NCBI GenBank assembly: GCA_905221605.1
Contig: CAJNDS010000510.1
Location: 58,293 to 122,292 of the forward strand
DNA from: Symbiodinium natans
Lineage: Eukaryota > Sar > Dinophyceae > Suessiales > Symbiodiniaceae
Direction of reading: 5' to 3'
Length of the DNA: 64,000 nucleotides
The notes under the pieces are model-generated. The model was not told where the DNA came from. It saw only the letters and a list, made by a program, of their open reading frames with translations, and made no database searches. Shown here one piece after another: positions 1-12,781 of the stretch. The position numbers and the translations under genes were made by a program. The first letter of the stretch is position 1, and each line of letters starts with the position of its first letter.

Positions 1-2724
1 CTGCGCTGGACTAGGGCAGAACAGGTCTGCACATGAGATCATGAGACCTTGCACCTGTTGCTCAAACCCATAAAACCAGCTGTCGTGGCCGGCCTTCTTT
101 CAAGTTGTTTGCCGCACAAGGAGCTTCAAACGTCAGGCACTACAAGCTACAAGAGGCTCCGCTCTCAAGCAACAGAGCATAACTGACACATGCGCCGAAA
201 ACAACATGAAACCATTGACCAGCAGCTACCAGCATCGCCAGTCGGAACAGCTGCATGGCTACTGCCGGCATCTCTAGGTCAGCAAGGACCAGAATGACTG
301 GAACAAAGTGATATTGTGAAACCACTGTTTGCGCATGGCCATCAGCGCCAACTTAATCAAGCAAGCGCCGAAGGCAACCAGGCACATGCAAACTTTCTGA
401 GACCGAAACCTGGCAGCCGAAACCATCCGCATCTGCAGCAAGGCTTTGTCAGTGCCAGGCAAAGCCAGACCATGTGCCGCTTGGACGATTGCTCGCACAA
501 GCTCGCCAGGTTCAGAGAGGCCGTTGTACTCCAGCAGCCGCGTTCTTACGCGGGCAAGTGCCATCATGTACCCGTGCAAGCAGCTCATCTCCCAGTCATC
601 TCGCAGCCTCCTCAAGCGCAAGTTCTCCTAAGCCGCTGCGTTCTTGCCAGCTGCCAGCATCCCAGGCTGAAAAAAGGAAACGTGACAAGCAGAAAAGACC
701 ACGGAACCATGAGTGAGCCAAGGAGCATCTGGCACTGTTCTCCAAGGGGAGGAAGTCGCTGAGCGCTGGCACCGTGAAATTTCGGCCAGGTGCGAATCAA
801 GCAGCTCCAGCAGCCTTGGTTTTGAGAAACACTCCGCCCTCCGCCAAGCACAGTACCCACAACGGCTTTGAGTCAATCTCTGCTAAACCCTAAACCTTGC
901 TGCCACAGAACAACGGAGCCCTGGTTGAACTGGGTGAGATGCGCTCGGGGCATGAACGGTCACACAATAGGGCCCAGGACGCTTTAGGGTTCAGGGTCCA
1001 AAGTTCATGATGACCAAAGTCCTGGTAATGACCAGGCGCGGCTCTTGCACTTGTGCACCAGAAGGGTTGAAATGATGGGCCTTTCCGAGTCTACAGTAAG
1101 CTGCGTTGAGTTTAGCATCTGGGGGATGGCCTGCAGGCTTGACCTTTGTCTTGGCTTGGAGGTTTCAGAGTCTGCAATGCCCCAGGCCTCCACCTCCTCT
1201 AGAACCCTAAACTCTAAACCCTCAACCTTAAACCCTGAACCCTAATGGTGACTTAGCTTCTTGGGATGGGGCCCTGTGTCGGGTTCCACACAGCGCTCTC
1301 AACGCCACGGAGCTTCAGCGCTTATAGGGCTGAACCACGCTTGGTTTGAAGCTGGTAAACTCCGCACGTCAACTGATAAACTCCGCATGTGGGGCTTTGG
1401 GCTTTGAAGGCATCATTCTGAAAAAAAAAAAACGTTGGGGACTTAGTAACTACTAGGATTGGCAGTCGGAGGACTGCGTCGCGGCAGAGAACAAGGAGGA
1501 CGTTCAGGGTCGAGCGTTCTTGAAGATTGCAAGGACGTGTCCTTTTAAATCGAGGGCTCGGAAGTCTCGCCCAATCGCACAGTCCAACAGCTCGAGTTTT
1601 TGGAGATGGATGCGTGGGCTTTTTCAGAAACGGAACGCGGAAAACGCCGAGAGAGTGTGTTGCGTACATGCTCCCAAACACACCTGCACGTTCTTTGCAG
1701 TTCGCATAATCCCTAGCATAATCCCTTGCACCTGCCAGTGAATTCAAGCACTCCTGTCCGCAGAGCGCGGCAAACGATGGTGTGAAGCCTTGCTTACGTG
1801 CTTGGAGGTTCATGGGTAGTTTTTGGTAGGGCTATACGAATTGTAGGGTACATATAACAATGGATTCTGCTGCTGCTTCCTGATCCGGCTGCTTTTTGAG
1901 CCACTTCTGTTCGGACACCGTCAAAAACAATGGATTCAAAGCAGGGTGCTTCCACAAGCATTCGTTGAAGAGTTGGAAGGCACACAGCTACAGAAGTTTG
2001 AGGGGTTTCTCTGGCACAACTCGAAAAAAGCGGCGCATGCTTCTCTTGCTGAGTCAAGAGTACTCTGTCCAAGGAACTCCTTTCGCAGCCGCTCCGCATT
2101 CCCATGGAGACAGGCACCTACCAAAGCTCGCAAGGCATGTCACAACTGGCTTGGGAAGAAACACCGGCATGCATGCGGGCAAGCTACACTCCAACAATTG
2201 GCTCCAACACTGCTGGAAGCCAGCACGGAGTGGGTCAGCCGCCATGCCGCAAGAGTGGCCGGACCCCAAACATCAGTACTGAGTGGCAAACTGAACAGGC
2301 ATGGATGTTCACATAGTACGTAGCATGTATTGCCCTGCAGCGCGGCGCGCCATGCTTTGCCGGACTCGCTTGAACTATCTTGAACCCGCACCGACGCAAA
2401 GGCTAGGAGACATGCAGTGCCAACGTCATCACCGCCACGTTGCCCACGCTTGCTCCGAACATTTTGCGACGTCGGCCCGAACGACAGTAGCAGCCCGAGA
2501 CCGCCAACATCTGACATGTCAACGTGATACATGGAAACATGATAAACATGGGACAAAATGGGACAACAACCTTGGCGTACGACTTCGCACGCATCGTGCA
2601 GGCTGTGCCCCGACACCCGTGACACTCGGGCACGCAGGCTGCGCTGTACCATAACAGGCCTGCGACGCCCGAGGGAACTAAAGGCAACAAAACAGGAAAG
2701 CCACCTCAACTTGAGCCTCTCCCT
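1..2724. repeat. Tandem unit 1, spacer part
   Basis: This is the intergenic part of a head-to-tail duplication. Positions 1-2724 recur at 4388-7166 with an offset of 4387, rising to about 4441 after a 54-bp insertion in the second copy near 6262-6315. The spacer holds a short degenerate CCCTAAA tract (about 1200-1245) and small ORFs on both strands that look like shadows. The window opens inside the array, so further copies may lie to the left. Confidence 0.85.
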
Positions 2725-4338
2725 TCACCAAAGTGTGTCCATGTCCTCCTCAGACAGGGTCACCACCTTCCAATCATCCTGGGCTTCGCAGTGATCGGAT
2801 GGCGTCGCGGCCACTTCCTGCTGAGGGGCCCTGGCCGCCGGGGTCGGGCACGGCGCCCAGTCCGTATCGGGAGGAGGCAGGGCCTTCATTTTGGTCACGA
2901 TTTCATCCTGCAGGGGCTTGAGCTGCTCATCGAAGAACTGCGCATCGTCGATGGCCTTGCAGATTGTCGAGCGCAAGCTCTCCAAGATCCGGCTGCACTC
3001 TTGGTCGTCCTCCTCACTCAAGAACTCCTCCATGCGGTTCACCAGCCGCTCATGTTGTTTCAAGGCACCTTCCATGGATGCGAACATGCCATGGTCCTCC
3101 ATGCCCTGCGCGCCCAGCAACTCTGGAAACCGTTGCATGTGATCCCGCAAGGAGCCAATCTGCTGAAGGTCCAAGCCTCCGAACTTGTCCCGCAACTCCT
3201 GGCACTGCGTCTTCAGCTCGGCAAGGCTCTGCCTGGCGCAGCGCGTCTTCTGGGCTGCGTGCGCAAGCGTCTCCCTTGCCAGGTTCAGCTGCCCCTCTAC
3301 CTTGATAAACTCGCCCTTTGCAGCCGCTGCCTCCTCCGTCGCGGTCTGCAGATTCTGCTTCTGACTGCCCAAGTCCTGTCGGGCGGCTTTGGCAATGCTC
3401 TTGAAGCGCTCTGCACGCCACTTGGCCACGTCGCCCCTGTTGTCTACCCAGTCTGTGTACCACCGACCGCCGCGCCAGCTCCTCTTCATGTGCTTGATGT
3501 TCATGGTCTCGGCTGCCTCGACCGTCTTCTGGGAAGCCATCCTATCGACCTCGGCGGCACGCTCCTGCAACACAGACAACGAGCCCTTCTCATTTGCGGC
3601 GATGCTTTCATAAACCAGCTTCTTGCAGTGGAGCTCCTCCCTCTTCCCGCTGAGCTCGGCCACTGCCTCCGCTGCCTTCATCTCCTCTGCCTGGGCCGCA
3701 GTGAGCTCCCCGCTGCGCTTGTCCAACTCCGCCAGCAAGGATTCACACTGCGCTGAGCCGCCGAACTGACCCAAGAGCTCCATGACGGCATGCTGCATCT
3801 TCTGCTCTTGCCCATGCCATTTCACCATTTGGTTAGCGAAGCTCTTGCACTCCTCGATCTTCTTCTGCGCCGATACGCGGTACTCAGTCAGCATCTTCAG
3901 ATTCTTGGTGGTGGCCCTGAAGTTCTTCTTCATGCCCTTCACGCTCAAGTTCCCTTGTCCTGTCTCCCACATCACCTGCAGCTCCATCAAGGTGTTCTTC
4001 TCCAGCTGGTAGAAGGTGCCCACCACCTGACCCACGGCACAGCCCACGTCGAACATCCACTTGCGCTGCGCGGTGACCATCTGCATGGCTTCAACGGAGG
4101 ACTTGCCTTCAGGCGGCAGGTAGTGCGCGATGTCGTGCAGGGCCTTGTAGAAGCTGGTAGTGCGATTTGCAAAACTCAACACTGTGCAGAACCCCAAGCC
4201 ATACTTCTGGTGCTCGACAATGGAGTTCGAAGCCTGCACTTGAGTCTGCAACTCTTGGCAGCTGGGATGTTCGTCAGAGCCTCCTTCTTCGCCGGGAGCG
4301 GGGTTGGCGTAGCCCACCATTCTCTTCACAGCGTCCAT
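2725..4338 (-). CDS. Coiled-coil protein, 537 aa, tandem-array gene
   Basis: This is a single uninterrupted ORF from an ATG at 4338 to the stop at 2725, with no intron. The protein is hydrophilic, rich in Glu, Lys, Gln and Ala, and most of residues 130-480 look like alpha-helical coiled coil. The first 120 residues are more hydrophobic and may form a helical bundle. A proline-rich linker near residue 495 leads to an acidic tail ending Asp-Thr-Leu-Trp. No catalytic motif is visible and no family was recognised; a BAR-like membrane-curving fold is one unproven possibility. It lies in a 4.39-kb tandem repeat, and intronless tandem copies are typical of well-expressed dinoflagellate genes. The ORF is confident; the function is unknown. 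Confidence 0.75.
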   Translation of the reverse strand: MDAVKRMVGYANPAPGEEGGSDEHPSCQELQTQVQASNSIVEHQKYGLGFCTVLSFANRTTSFYKALHDIAHYLPPEGKSSVEAMQMVTAQRKWMFDVGCAVGQVVGTFYQLEKNTLMELQVMWETGQGNLSVKGMKKNFRATTKNLKMLTEYRVSAQKKIEECKSFANQMVKWHGQEQKMQHAVMELLGQFGGSAQCESLLAELDKRSGELTAAQAEEMKAAEAVAELSGKREELHCKKLVYESIAANEKGSLSVLQERAAEVDRMASQKTVEAAETMNIKHMKRSWRGGRWYTDWVDNRGDVAKWRAERFKSIAKAARQDLGSQKQNLQTATEEAAAAKGEFIKVEGQLNLARETLAHAAQKTRCARQSLAELKTQCQELRDKFGGLDLQQIGSLRDHMQRFPELLGAQGMEDHGMFASMEGALKQHERLVNRMEEFLSEEDDQECSRILESLRSTICKAIDDAQFFDEQLKPLQDEIVTKMKALPPPDTDWAPCPTPAARAPQQEVAATPSDHCEAQDDWKVVTLSEEDMDTLW

Positions 4339-4387
4339 GGTCTCACGCTACACTGGGCGGGAAATTTAGCAGGCTGTTGCTGGATGG

Positions 4388-7300
4388 CTGCGCTGGATTA
4401 GGGCAGAACAGGTCTGCGCATGGGATCATGAGACCTTGCACCTGTTGCGCAGACCCATAAAACCAGCTGTCGTGGCCGGCCTTCTTTCAAGTTGTTTGCC
4501 GCACAAGGAGCTTCAAACGTCAGCCACTACAAGCTACAAGAGGCTCCGCTCTCAAGCAACAGAGCATAACTGACACATGCGCCGAAAACAACATGAAACC
4601 ATTGACCAGCAGCTACCAGCATCGCCAGTCGGAACAGCTGCATGGCTACTGCCGGCATCTCTAGGTCAGCAAGGACCAGAATGACTGGAACAAAGTGATA
4701 CTATGAAACCACTGTTTGCGCATGGCCATCAGCGCCAACTTAATCAAGCAAGCGCCGAAGGCAACCAGGCACATGCAAACTTTCTGAGACCGAAACCTGG
4801 CAGCCGAAACCATCCGCGTATGCAGCAAGGCTTTGTCAGTGCCAGGCAAAGCCAGACCATGTGCAGCTTGGACGATTGCTCGCATAAGCTCGCCAGGTTC
4901 AGAGAGGCCGTTGTACTCCAGCAGCCGAGTTCTTACGCGGGCAAGTGCCATCATGTACCCGTGCAAGCAGCTCATCTCCCAGTCATCTCGCAGCCTCCTC
5001 AAGCGCAAGTTCTCCTAAGCCGCTGCGTTCTTGCCAGCTGCCAGCATCCCAGGCTGAAAAAAGGAAACGTGACAAGCAGAAAAGACCACGGAACCATGAG
5101 TGAGCCAAGGAGCATCTGGCACTGTTCTCCAAGGGGAGGAAGTCGCTGAGCGCTGGCACCGTGAAATTTCGGCCAGGTGCGAATCAAGCAGCTCCAGCAG
5201 CCTTGGTTTTGAGAAACACTCCGCCCTCCGCCAAGCACAGTACCCACAACGGCTTTGAGTCAATCTCTGCTAAACCCTAAACCTTGCTGCCACAGAACAA
5301 CGGAGCCCTGGTTGAACTGGGTGAGATGCGCTCGGGGCATGAACGGTCACACAATAGGGCCCAGGACGCTTTAGGGTTCAGGGTCCAAAGTTCATGATGA
5401 CCAAAGTCCTGGTAATGACCAGGCGCGGCTCTTGCACTTGTGCACCAGAAGGGTTGAAATGATGAGCCTTTCCGAGTCTACAGTAAGCTGCGTTGAGTTT
5501 AGCATCTGGGGGATGGCCCGCAGGCTTGACCTTTGTCTTGGCTTGGAGGTTTCAGAGTCTGCAATGCTCCAGGCCTCCACCTCCTCTAGAACCCTAAACT
5601 CTAAACCCTCAACCTTAAACCCTGAACCCTAATGGTGACTTAGCTTCTTGGGATGGGGCCCTGTGTCGGGTTCCACACAGCGCTCTCAACGCCACGGAGC
5701 TTCAGCGCTTATAGGGCTGAACCACGCTTGGTTTGAAGCTGGTAAACTCCGCACGTCAACTGATAAACTCCGCATGTGGGGCTTTGGGCTTTGAAGGCAT
5801 CATTCTGAAAAAAAAACGTTGGGGACTTAGTAACTACTAGGATTGGCAGTCGGAGGACTGCGTCGCGGCAGAGAACAAGGAGGACGTTCAGGGTCGAGCG
5901 TTCTTGAAGATTGCAAGGACGTGTCCTTTTAAATCGAGGGCTCGGAAGTCTCGCCCAATCGCACAGTCCAACAGCTCGAGTTTTTGGAGATGGATGCGTG
6001 GGCTTTTTCAGAAACGGAACGCGGAAAACGCCGAGAGAGTGTGTTGCGTACATGCTCCCAAACACACCTGCACGTTCTTTGCAGTTCGCTTCTGAGAGCT
6101 AGCATAATCCCTAGCATAATCCCTTGCACCTGCCAGTGAAATCAGGCACTCCTGTCCGCAGAGCGCGGCAAACGATGGTGTGAAGCCCTTGTTTACGTGC
6201 TTGGAGGTTCATGGATAGTTATTGGTAGGGCTATACGAATTGTAGGGTACATATAACAATGTTTACAAGCACCCATGAAACCTCCAAGCGCTCTCCCAGC
6301 GCTGCTTCTGCTGCTGCTTCCTGATCCGGCTGCTTTTTGAGCCACTTCTGCTCGGACACCGTCAAAAACAATGGATTCAAAGCAGGGTGCTTCCACAAGC
6401 ATTCGTTGAACAGTTGGAAGGCACACAGCTACAGAAGTTTGAGGGGTTTCTCTGGCACAACTCGAAAAAAGCGGCGCATGCTTCTCTTGCTGAGTCAAGA
6501 GTACTCTGTCCAAGGAACTCCTTTCGCAGCCGCTCCGCATTCCCATGGAGACAGGCACCTACCAAGGCTCGCAAGGCATGTCACAACTGGCTTGGGAAGA
6601 AACACCGGCATGCATGCGGGCAAGCTACACTCCAACAATTGGCTCCAACACTGCTGGAAGCCAGCACGGAGTGGGTCAGCCGCCATGCCGCAAGAGTGGC
6701 CGGACCCCAAACATCAGTACTGAGTGGCAAACTGAACAGGCATGGATGTTCACATAGTACGTAGCATGTATTGCCCTGCAGCGCGGCGCGCCATGCTTTG
6801 CCGGACTCGCTTGAACTATCTTGAACCCGCACCGATGCAAAGGCTAGGAGACATGCAGTGCCAACGTCATCACCGCCACGTTGCCCACGCTTGCTCCGAA
6901 CATTTTGCGACGTCGGCCCGAACGACAGTAGCAGCCCGAGACCGCCAACATCTGACATGTCAACGTGATACATGGAAACATGATAAACATGGGACAAAAT
7001 GGGACAACAACCTTGGCGTACGACTTCGCACGCATCGTGCAGGCTGTGCCCCGACACCCGTGACACTCGGGCACGCAGGCTGCGCTGTACCACAACAGGC
7101 CTGCGACGCCCGAGGGAACTAAAGGCAACAAAACAGGAAAGCCACCTCAACTTGGGCCTCTCCACTTCACCAAAGTGTGTCCATGTCCTCCTCAGACAGG
7201 GTCACCACCTTCCAATCATCCTGGGCTTCGCCGTGATCGGATGGCGTCGCGGCCACTTCCTGCTGAGGGGCCCTGGCCGCCTTGGCCGCCTGCGGCGTCC

Positions 7301-7438
7301 AGTCCACATCGGGAGGAGGCAGGGCCTTCATTTTGGTCACGATTTCATCCTGCAGGGGCTTGAGCTGCTCATCGAAGAACTGCGCATCGTCGATGGCCTT
7401 GCAGATTGTCGGGCGCAAGCTCTCCAAGATGCGGCCGC
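4388..7438. repeat. Tandem unit 2, truncated
   Basis: This is a second copy of the 4.39-kb unit, nearly identical to positions 1-2996 apart from scattered substitutions, a shorter A run near 5810 and an extra 54 bp near 6262-6315. Identity stops within the gene at about 7438, where the sequence changes abruptly to unrelated DNA. The break marks the right end of the tandem array. Confidence 0.85.
7167..7438 (-). pseudogene. 3' fragment of the coiled-coil gene
   Basis: This matches the last roughly 85 codons of the 2725-4338 gene, including the acidic C-terminus, with a few substitutions in the proline-rich linker. Homology ends at about 7438, where the rest of the gene should be, so the copy lacks its N-terminal four fifths and its start. 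It is a truncation product of the tandem array. Confidence 0.85.
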
Positions 7439-7439
7439 A

Positions 7440-8790
7440 AAATCCAAGTCTCCGATGGTTTCTCCAAGTAACGACTCGTTTCAGCTCTTAAGGCATTGTC
7501 AATTGTAGCACCCCTTTGGCGTGCAAGTCCTGAAACCGCAAGGGTCACACATGGCTATCAAGCCAAGGAGCACACTAAATTTGGATGATGTGAGATTGTA
7601 AGACAAACATATCAATGCAAAGAATCCCCTGAACAAGTTGGGTCTGCACTCTTAAAGTCTGAAGGAACTGCAGTTGTCTGCGTCCTGATGGGATGTGAAC
7701 TTTTCCAGATCCACGAAGATCTGGCAGCTGGTCAAAGGTATTGAATCCGACATTGCGCATAGGAAACGCCACAGTTTGAACTGCCTACCATCTACCATCT
7801 TCCATCGGGCCCCCCAGCTACCACCATCGGACACAGCACAAACACGCACCAAAGATCATAGCATGGCCTATACCATCAGTTCAGAGAAATGAGCATGGAA
7901 GAAGCGGGATAGAAATGAGCAAGAGGCAGAAAATAAAAACTCATTGCTGTTGGGGCAAAAGGTGAGGAGACTGAGAAGAACGGCAATTCAAGATGAATGG
8001 TGAATTCATTGGATATCGTGGGATTTCCATCTCGTTCCACTTCCATCCCTTTCACTTTCACGCACCATCACCCTCCAACAGCTCGCCTTGCCATGGCGGT
8101 CTCAATCAACTTGATGACTTGATGAGCCGTGGAACCTTCAAACTTCAGTCCCCTCCAGTCACCTTGAGTCGTTGAAAAGCATATTGGTGAATCAACGAAC
8201 CGAACATTCCAAATACTAGGGGACAAAATGCTCAAACAAAACCAACCAAACAGTTTGGTCCACAACTCTTTGGTAAAGCTGGTGATGCATCCGCTGAGTC
8301 GCGCGCTTGGAGCCATGGGATCACGCCCATGTGAAGTTTGAGAGAACAGCCTCCTGTCCTGTCCTTGTCTGTCTGAAACCTACGGTGAACGGATTGTGCT
8401 CAGCCAGAAATCATTCAGCTCTTGGCCTTGAATCTGAGAGGCAAATGTTGCGTCTGCCTGCGGCGAATAGGTCGAAAACATGGTCCCCTAGATTCTCTGC
8501 GAGCACATTTTGCAAACAAATTTTGCCGAAACATCCAGCTAGTTACACATGAAGACCTAAACTCAATTGAAATTGGCCCAAAGCCAATTGCAAATGCCAC
8601 TGTTTTTGCAACTCTGTATTGTACCCAGCTGAATGAACCGAAAATCACAACGTGCAACCGCGCGACCCTACTGACAGGAAAAACAAATGGACAACAAGGC
8701 CACGAGAGTGCTTTCGGTCATCAACCCTGCGATACGTCTTGCTAGAAGAATTGATAGCAAACGTGTCCTCTTTTCAGGTTGCAAATTGCA

Positions 8791-8834
<44 letters not shown>

Positions 8835-10440
8835 AAGTCACCCAAGTCTGGACTTGTATGGAGGCTCAGGTGCACATTAGATGTACAAAAAAACCTTGCG
8901 AGGATACCATTTTGGATGCAAAATAGATCGAAACTGTATTGGCTTATCATGGGTCATGGCTCCACTTCCTTTCACTCCGTCGGGACGACAGTCAATCAGT
9001 CAATCACTTTGGATCAACTGCGGCAGCAGCAGGAGCAGCAGCCTGTTGGCGAGGCATGTCCCCATGACTCGGAAGATGGTAAGGTGGAAGCGTGTGGGGA
9101 TTTCACCCCCAAACCAAGTATCTGTTGTGGTAGAATGGGTTCTCCCCCACTACAATCATCAGTTCATAACCAGTGTGATAATGTGTGACAGTGGTTCATA
9201 ATGGGCACGCACGGTTCAAAGTTGAACGGCGCTAACCGGTTGGCGCAGTGGCTCCACACCAGGGAATCATGGATCATGGGATTTCAACCAGAAAACCTTC
9301 AGGATCAAACCAGGACCTTTTAGCCGCTTTAGCCCGAACCAAAAAAATCATCAATGTTGACGGTTCTGTAGTCGCATTTCCGTGTTGGATTGGATGTGAC
9401 GGAATATGCCTTCATCATCCAAAACGAGGGTATCATGACAGAGCCTGACAAGTTTTTGCCGGTCAACGTGTGATGTCTCTAGCCTTGGATATCCACTTGA
9501 TCGATGCCAGAAATCTGAAGAACATCTCAAAACCACATTGATGAAATGGCTTGAATCCGAAAAGTTGTCCTTTGCAACATCAAGAACTGAACACGGCCAA
9601 AAGCTCATAAACGCAAACGCATCTGAAGCTGATGAGAAGCAGTCATGACTGTATCTTTAGAACTGCACAAACCAGAGATGTACACCACTAGACCGGCCAT
9701 CAAAAATCACAAACCATCAAATGATGGCTTTCCACCCACTCCAGGATTCGCTCTCCAAAACCATTCAAAAAGAAAAACTATACCCCAGCATTGACGTAAA
9801 CGACTCATCTCGCCCCATCAAGCACGCAGCTCGTCGCAACCAAGTTGCTTCTGCTGGTGGGCTTTCTCCAGTCGATGCAAGGGCCTCCAAGAATGACGTC
9901 CAGAAATTCACAAGATCAAGTTCACAAAAGAAGAAAAAACCCCAACACCATCGAACACATCCTGCTACTTTCTTTCCTCAAGCTGCATGTTCCTAAGTGA
10001 AGGTCGACGAAAATTATTTGTTGGAAAGGCATCTTCCGACTGTTTCTGCAGGTATGTTCAGATTGTGGACTGAGATGGACCGAGATGATTGCAGTGATGG
10101 AGAGTCACCCAAACGTCCTGTCATGACATGATGCATTAAAAATTAAAAACAACTTGCACCAGCCCCCTGCGCTTCGGGCTACACTGAGCATAGAACGTTG
10201 AAGTCTGTACGCCACCCAACCATATCCCACCTCTTGAAGAAGTGCAGGTCTGGTGGCTTGGTTGGCGACCCCACCCTGCAAGAATTGTCCCTTCTTGCGA
10301 GTACCAAAACCCTCCGGATTCGTCATTAAGATAAATAAGATAGCATTGGGTAGTCATAAAACGGAAGAAGCGGAGCAAACCCGCAACATCCTGAAACAAT
10401 CGTTTTTTGCAACCTGTCACCTTCCCCTTTAAACCCATCT
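7440..10440. other. Non-coding stretch, nothing recognised
   Basis: Only short ORFs below about 110 codons occur here on either strand, and none shows a recognisable motif. A CT dinucleotide microsatellite lies at 8793-8832. Undetected short exons cannot be ruled out, since dinoflagellate genes can have many introns with non-canonical ends. Confidence 0.5.
8793..8832. repeat. CT microsatellite
   Basis: This is about 20 uninterrupted CT dinucleotides, read directly from the sequence. Confidence 0.95.
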
Positions 10441-10441
10441 C

Positions 10442-10714
10442 TCAGTTTCTCTCCCAGAAAGGACCTGAAACCATCGCCGCCTTTGCATCAAACCAATTTT
10501 GACAACAAAAGTGTTTCCACAAAACAATCCCCCTGTCCATCCTGTCCTCATGTGTTTTCTCTGGCTCCGGCTCTTGTGGAAAAGCGGATGCGCAGCAGTC
10601 CAGACGTTGGTTTAGGTGCTTCCAGGTGGAATGATGTGGGTGGACGGCACTTCGTGCGTTAAAACAGGACGTGCACAGGTTGTAGTCCGGGCAGTCCAAG
10701 CATTTGAAACGATC
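10442..10714 (-). CDS. Probable exon with a ZZ-type zinc finger
   Basis: Read on the minus strand, the frame opens just after CCTAG (near 10715) with Arg-Phe-Lys-Cys-Leu-Asp-Cys-Pro-Asp-Tyr-Asn-Leu-Cys-Thr-Ser-Cys, followed by a His-Pro-His-His cluster and Trp-Lys-His. This is the second half of a ZZ zinc finger, a small domain that binds two zinc ions and mediates protein contacts. The AG-G boundary suggests a splice acceptor, so the first Cys pair would lie in an upstream exon at higher coordinates; I could not find it. About 55 unrecognised residues follow before a stop at 10442. It could also be a gene fragment. Confidence 0.5.
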   Translation of the reverse strand, partial: DRFKCLDCPDYNLCTSCFNARSAVHPHHSTWKHLNQRLDCCASAFPQEPEPEKTHEDRMDRGIVLWKHFCCQNWFDAKAAMVSGPFWERN

Positions 10715-10719
10715 CTAGG

Positions 10720-12640
10720 TTTGGGAACTGTTCAAATTTCAACGACTGGTGTCTGCGGTATAAGATTATTTTTTACGCCCCTTTGCCACATCATGTGCGC
10801 AGGTCTGGTAACGGAAGAACATCTACTTTGAGAGCCAAACAGTGCAAGCCAGCAAGTGTAAAAAAAATCGTGACCCACACAGAAGCAACCGCTAGCGCAG
10901 AGTAAGAGCAAGACAACTTAACGCAAAGCCAAGGTAAGACCAATAAGAACTTACCGGCACCAATTACTTAGCTGCCCGTCACCTATAGCAATGCTGCGCC
11001 ACGTCAAGTGCAAACAAAGCGAAAGTATGGGTAGCCGCAAGGCAAGGAACCTCCGTCACTAAATGCTCCACGCGTCCGCAGAGACAGTTCCCACACAAGC
11101 GCCAGAGCCAAAAGCACAGCATTTGGAACTTCTTTTTTGGATTGACAAGAAAGAAGAAAGGTACAAACGCGCACAAAGGCACAATGCACACAGAGTGCCA
11201 GAAAGGGCGCCCTTCTGCCTTCTGCGAGCAAGGGCAGGCAAGAGGCTGGTGTGGCAACACCATCGGCGCACAGAAAACAAAATTCATCTCATTTTTCTTC
11301 GACTTTTTGCCAGTTGTTGACAACCACAAATTTGTAATCAATACGTCGTTGATAATGAAAATCCGTACAAAACGACAGTGTAACAGTTCATCAAATTTGC
11401 AACCCAACGTTGGAATAAATTGAAAAAAATTGCTGGAAATGGAAAGAAGCAGCAAGAAACACACAACCATATAAGAGAAAAAAACGGTGAAATGACTGAT
11501 AAGCCCGCGCGCATTCAAGCTCGTCGATGTCTGTTAAATTCCAAACTTCTTGTATTAAAAATCAGACGTTGTTCAGCTCTGACAGCAAGTGGCACCGCGG
11601 GAATTTTTTTGTTTTCCAGTGGAAGTCTTTGTTCAAAGCGGGTTTTGTGGCGTGTAAACGAGCGCATTGTTGTTCTACGTTGGGTGTGGAAGGGATCCAC
11701 TAAGATCTGCTGGCCGCTTCCAAACTAAACAAGACGTGAACGAACAGTCTGACCAGGCGGTAAGCTGTGGTGTAATTTAAACTGCTGCTTCTCTAGAAGG
11801 CCCAAAAGTGATTAATTAGCCTCGCAAACGGCCGGAATCTTGCCAGAAGGCTCAGAAGGTATGTTGATGACTGCTGCTTCAACCTTCTTCCGCCCAGAAG
11901 TGATAAGGCCTAACTTTGCTGGTTCTGCATCAAGGTCTCAAATGCTCCAAGCTTGCTGCGTGCGGTCTGACACTTGGAAAGACCGTAAGTAAGGCAAGAA
12001 GGCCTTCCTCTGGAAGAAGGCCCAGAAGCCAAAGAGAACGCGAGTTGGAAGCAGACCACTATTTAGAACACATAAATTCTTTACTTCAAGCTCTTAAGAC
12101 ATACTGCTCTTTCCGCCCTGCATTCTTCTCTAATCTGATTTTGTAGATGCGAGTTGGCTTAACCTTCCGTCTTGTTGAAGTGCAACCCACAAAGTGAGCA
12201 CTTACTAACTTCTTCAACCTTATGAACTGTCAAGCTCCAGCCCGGACCCCAGGTCTTAGTCACAGTTTTCAACAGGTGGAAGGCAATAGAAGGGCTTTCT
12301 TACAGTTTCTTTTTTGAAGCGGACCCCTTTTGCTGCATTGTGAAACAAATTGCCAAACTTGCTGCTGCGGTGCGCAAGAGCATCAAGGTGGTTGAGTTTA
12401 CGCAGATGCAGTTTTGTGGCGGGTAAAAACAAGAAGATTCTGGTGCTGCGGTGGTTTAGAGTAATAGTTAAGTACATGGTTAATTAAGAGTACGTGGATA
12501 CATGGTGATTGCAAACCTGGGAGAAGAGTACATGCTTGCAGATCTGTTGACAAAATTGATAAGTGGGCAGCAAGGGATGGCGAAAACTTGGCAGATAAGA
12601 AGGCATCTTCTGGTTTTTTCTGATCCAACACATCTACGGG
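10720..12640. other. Non-coding stretch, nothing recognised
   Basis: No ORF longer than about 180 codons and no recognised motif. The longest minus-strand ORF (10979-11518) is low-complexity and hydrophobic and is not supported as a gene. Short AGAAGGC-type repeats occur between 11800 and 12030. Confidence 0.45.
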
Positions 12641-12641
12641 G

Positions 12642-12781
12642 ATGGTTCTGGCGCAAGGAATTGAAACGGTCTTGAACAATGTGGATATTGGTGTGCATTT
12701 GGTGGCTATGATCTTGCTCTGTAAAATGATCAGACTTGACTTCCAGCGACTTCGTCACTGGTTGTGGGGCAGCAAGGTGGT
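12642..12781 (+). pseudogene. Left part of a small ORF split by the giant element
   Basis: An ATG at 12642 opens a frame that runs into the insertion. Joined at the target site to 58348-58423 it continues in frame to a TGA, giving about 71 codons. The product is hydrophobic and not recognised. Continuity of the frame across a 45-kb block supports the insertion model, but a frame of this length could arise by chance. Confidence 0.35.
12763..12781 (+). repeat. Target-site duplication, left copy (outer element)
   Basis: The 19-base sequence TGTGGGGCAGCAAGGTGGT here is repeated exactly at 58329-58347, directly after the poly(A) run of the element. The bases on each side differ, so the duplication is exactly 19 bp. 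Confidence 0.9.

Noticed and set aside
2791-4401. Plus-strand ORFs of 321 and 203 codons opposite the coiled-coil gene
   Set aside because: They are antisense shadows of the 537-residue gene, produced by its codon bias.
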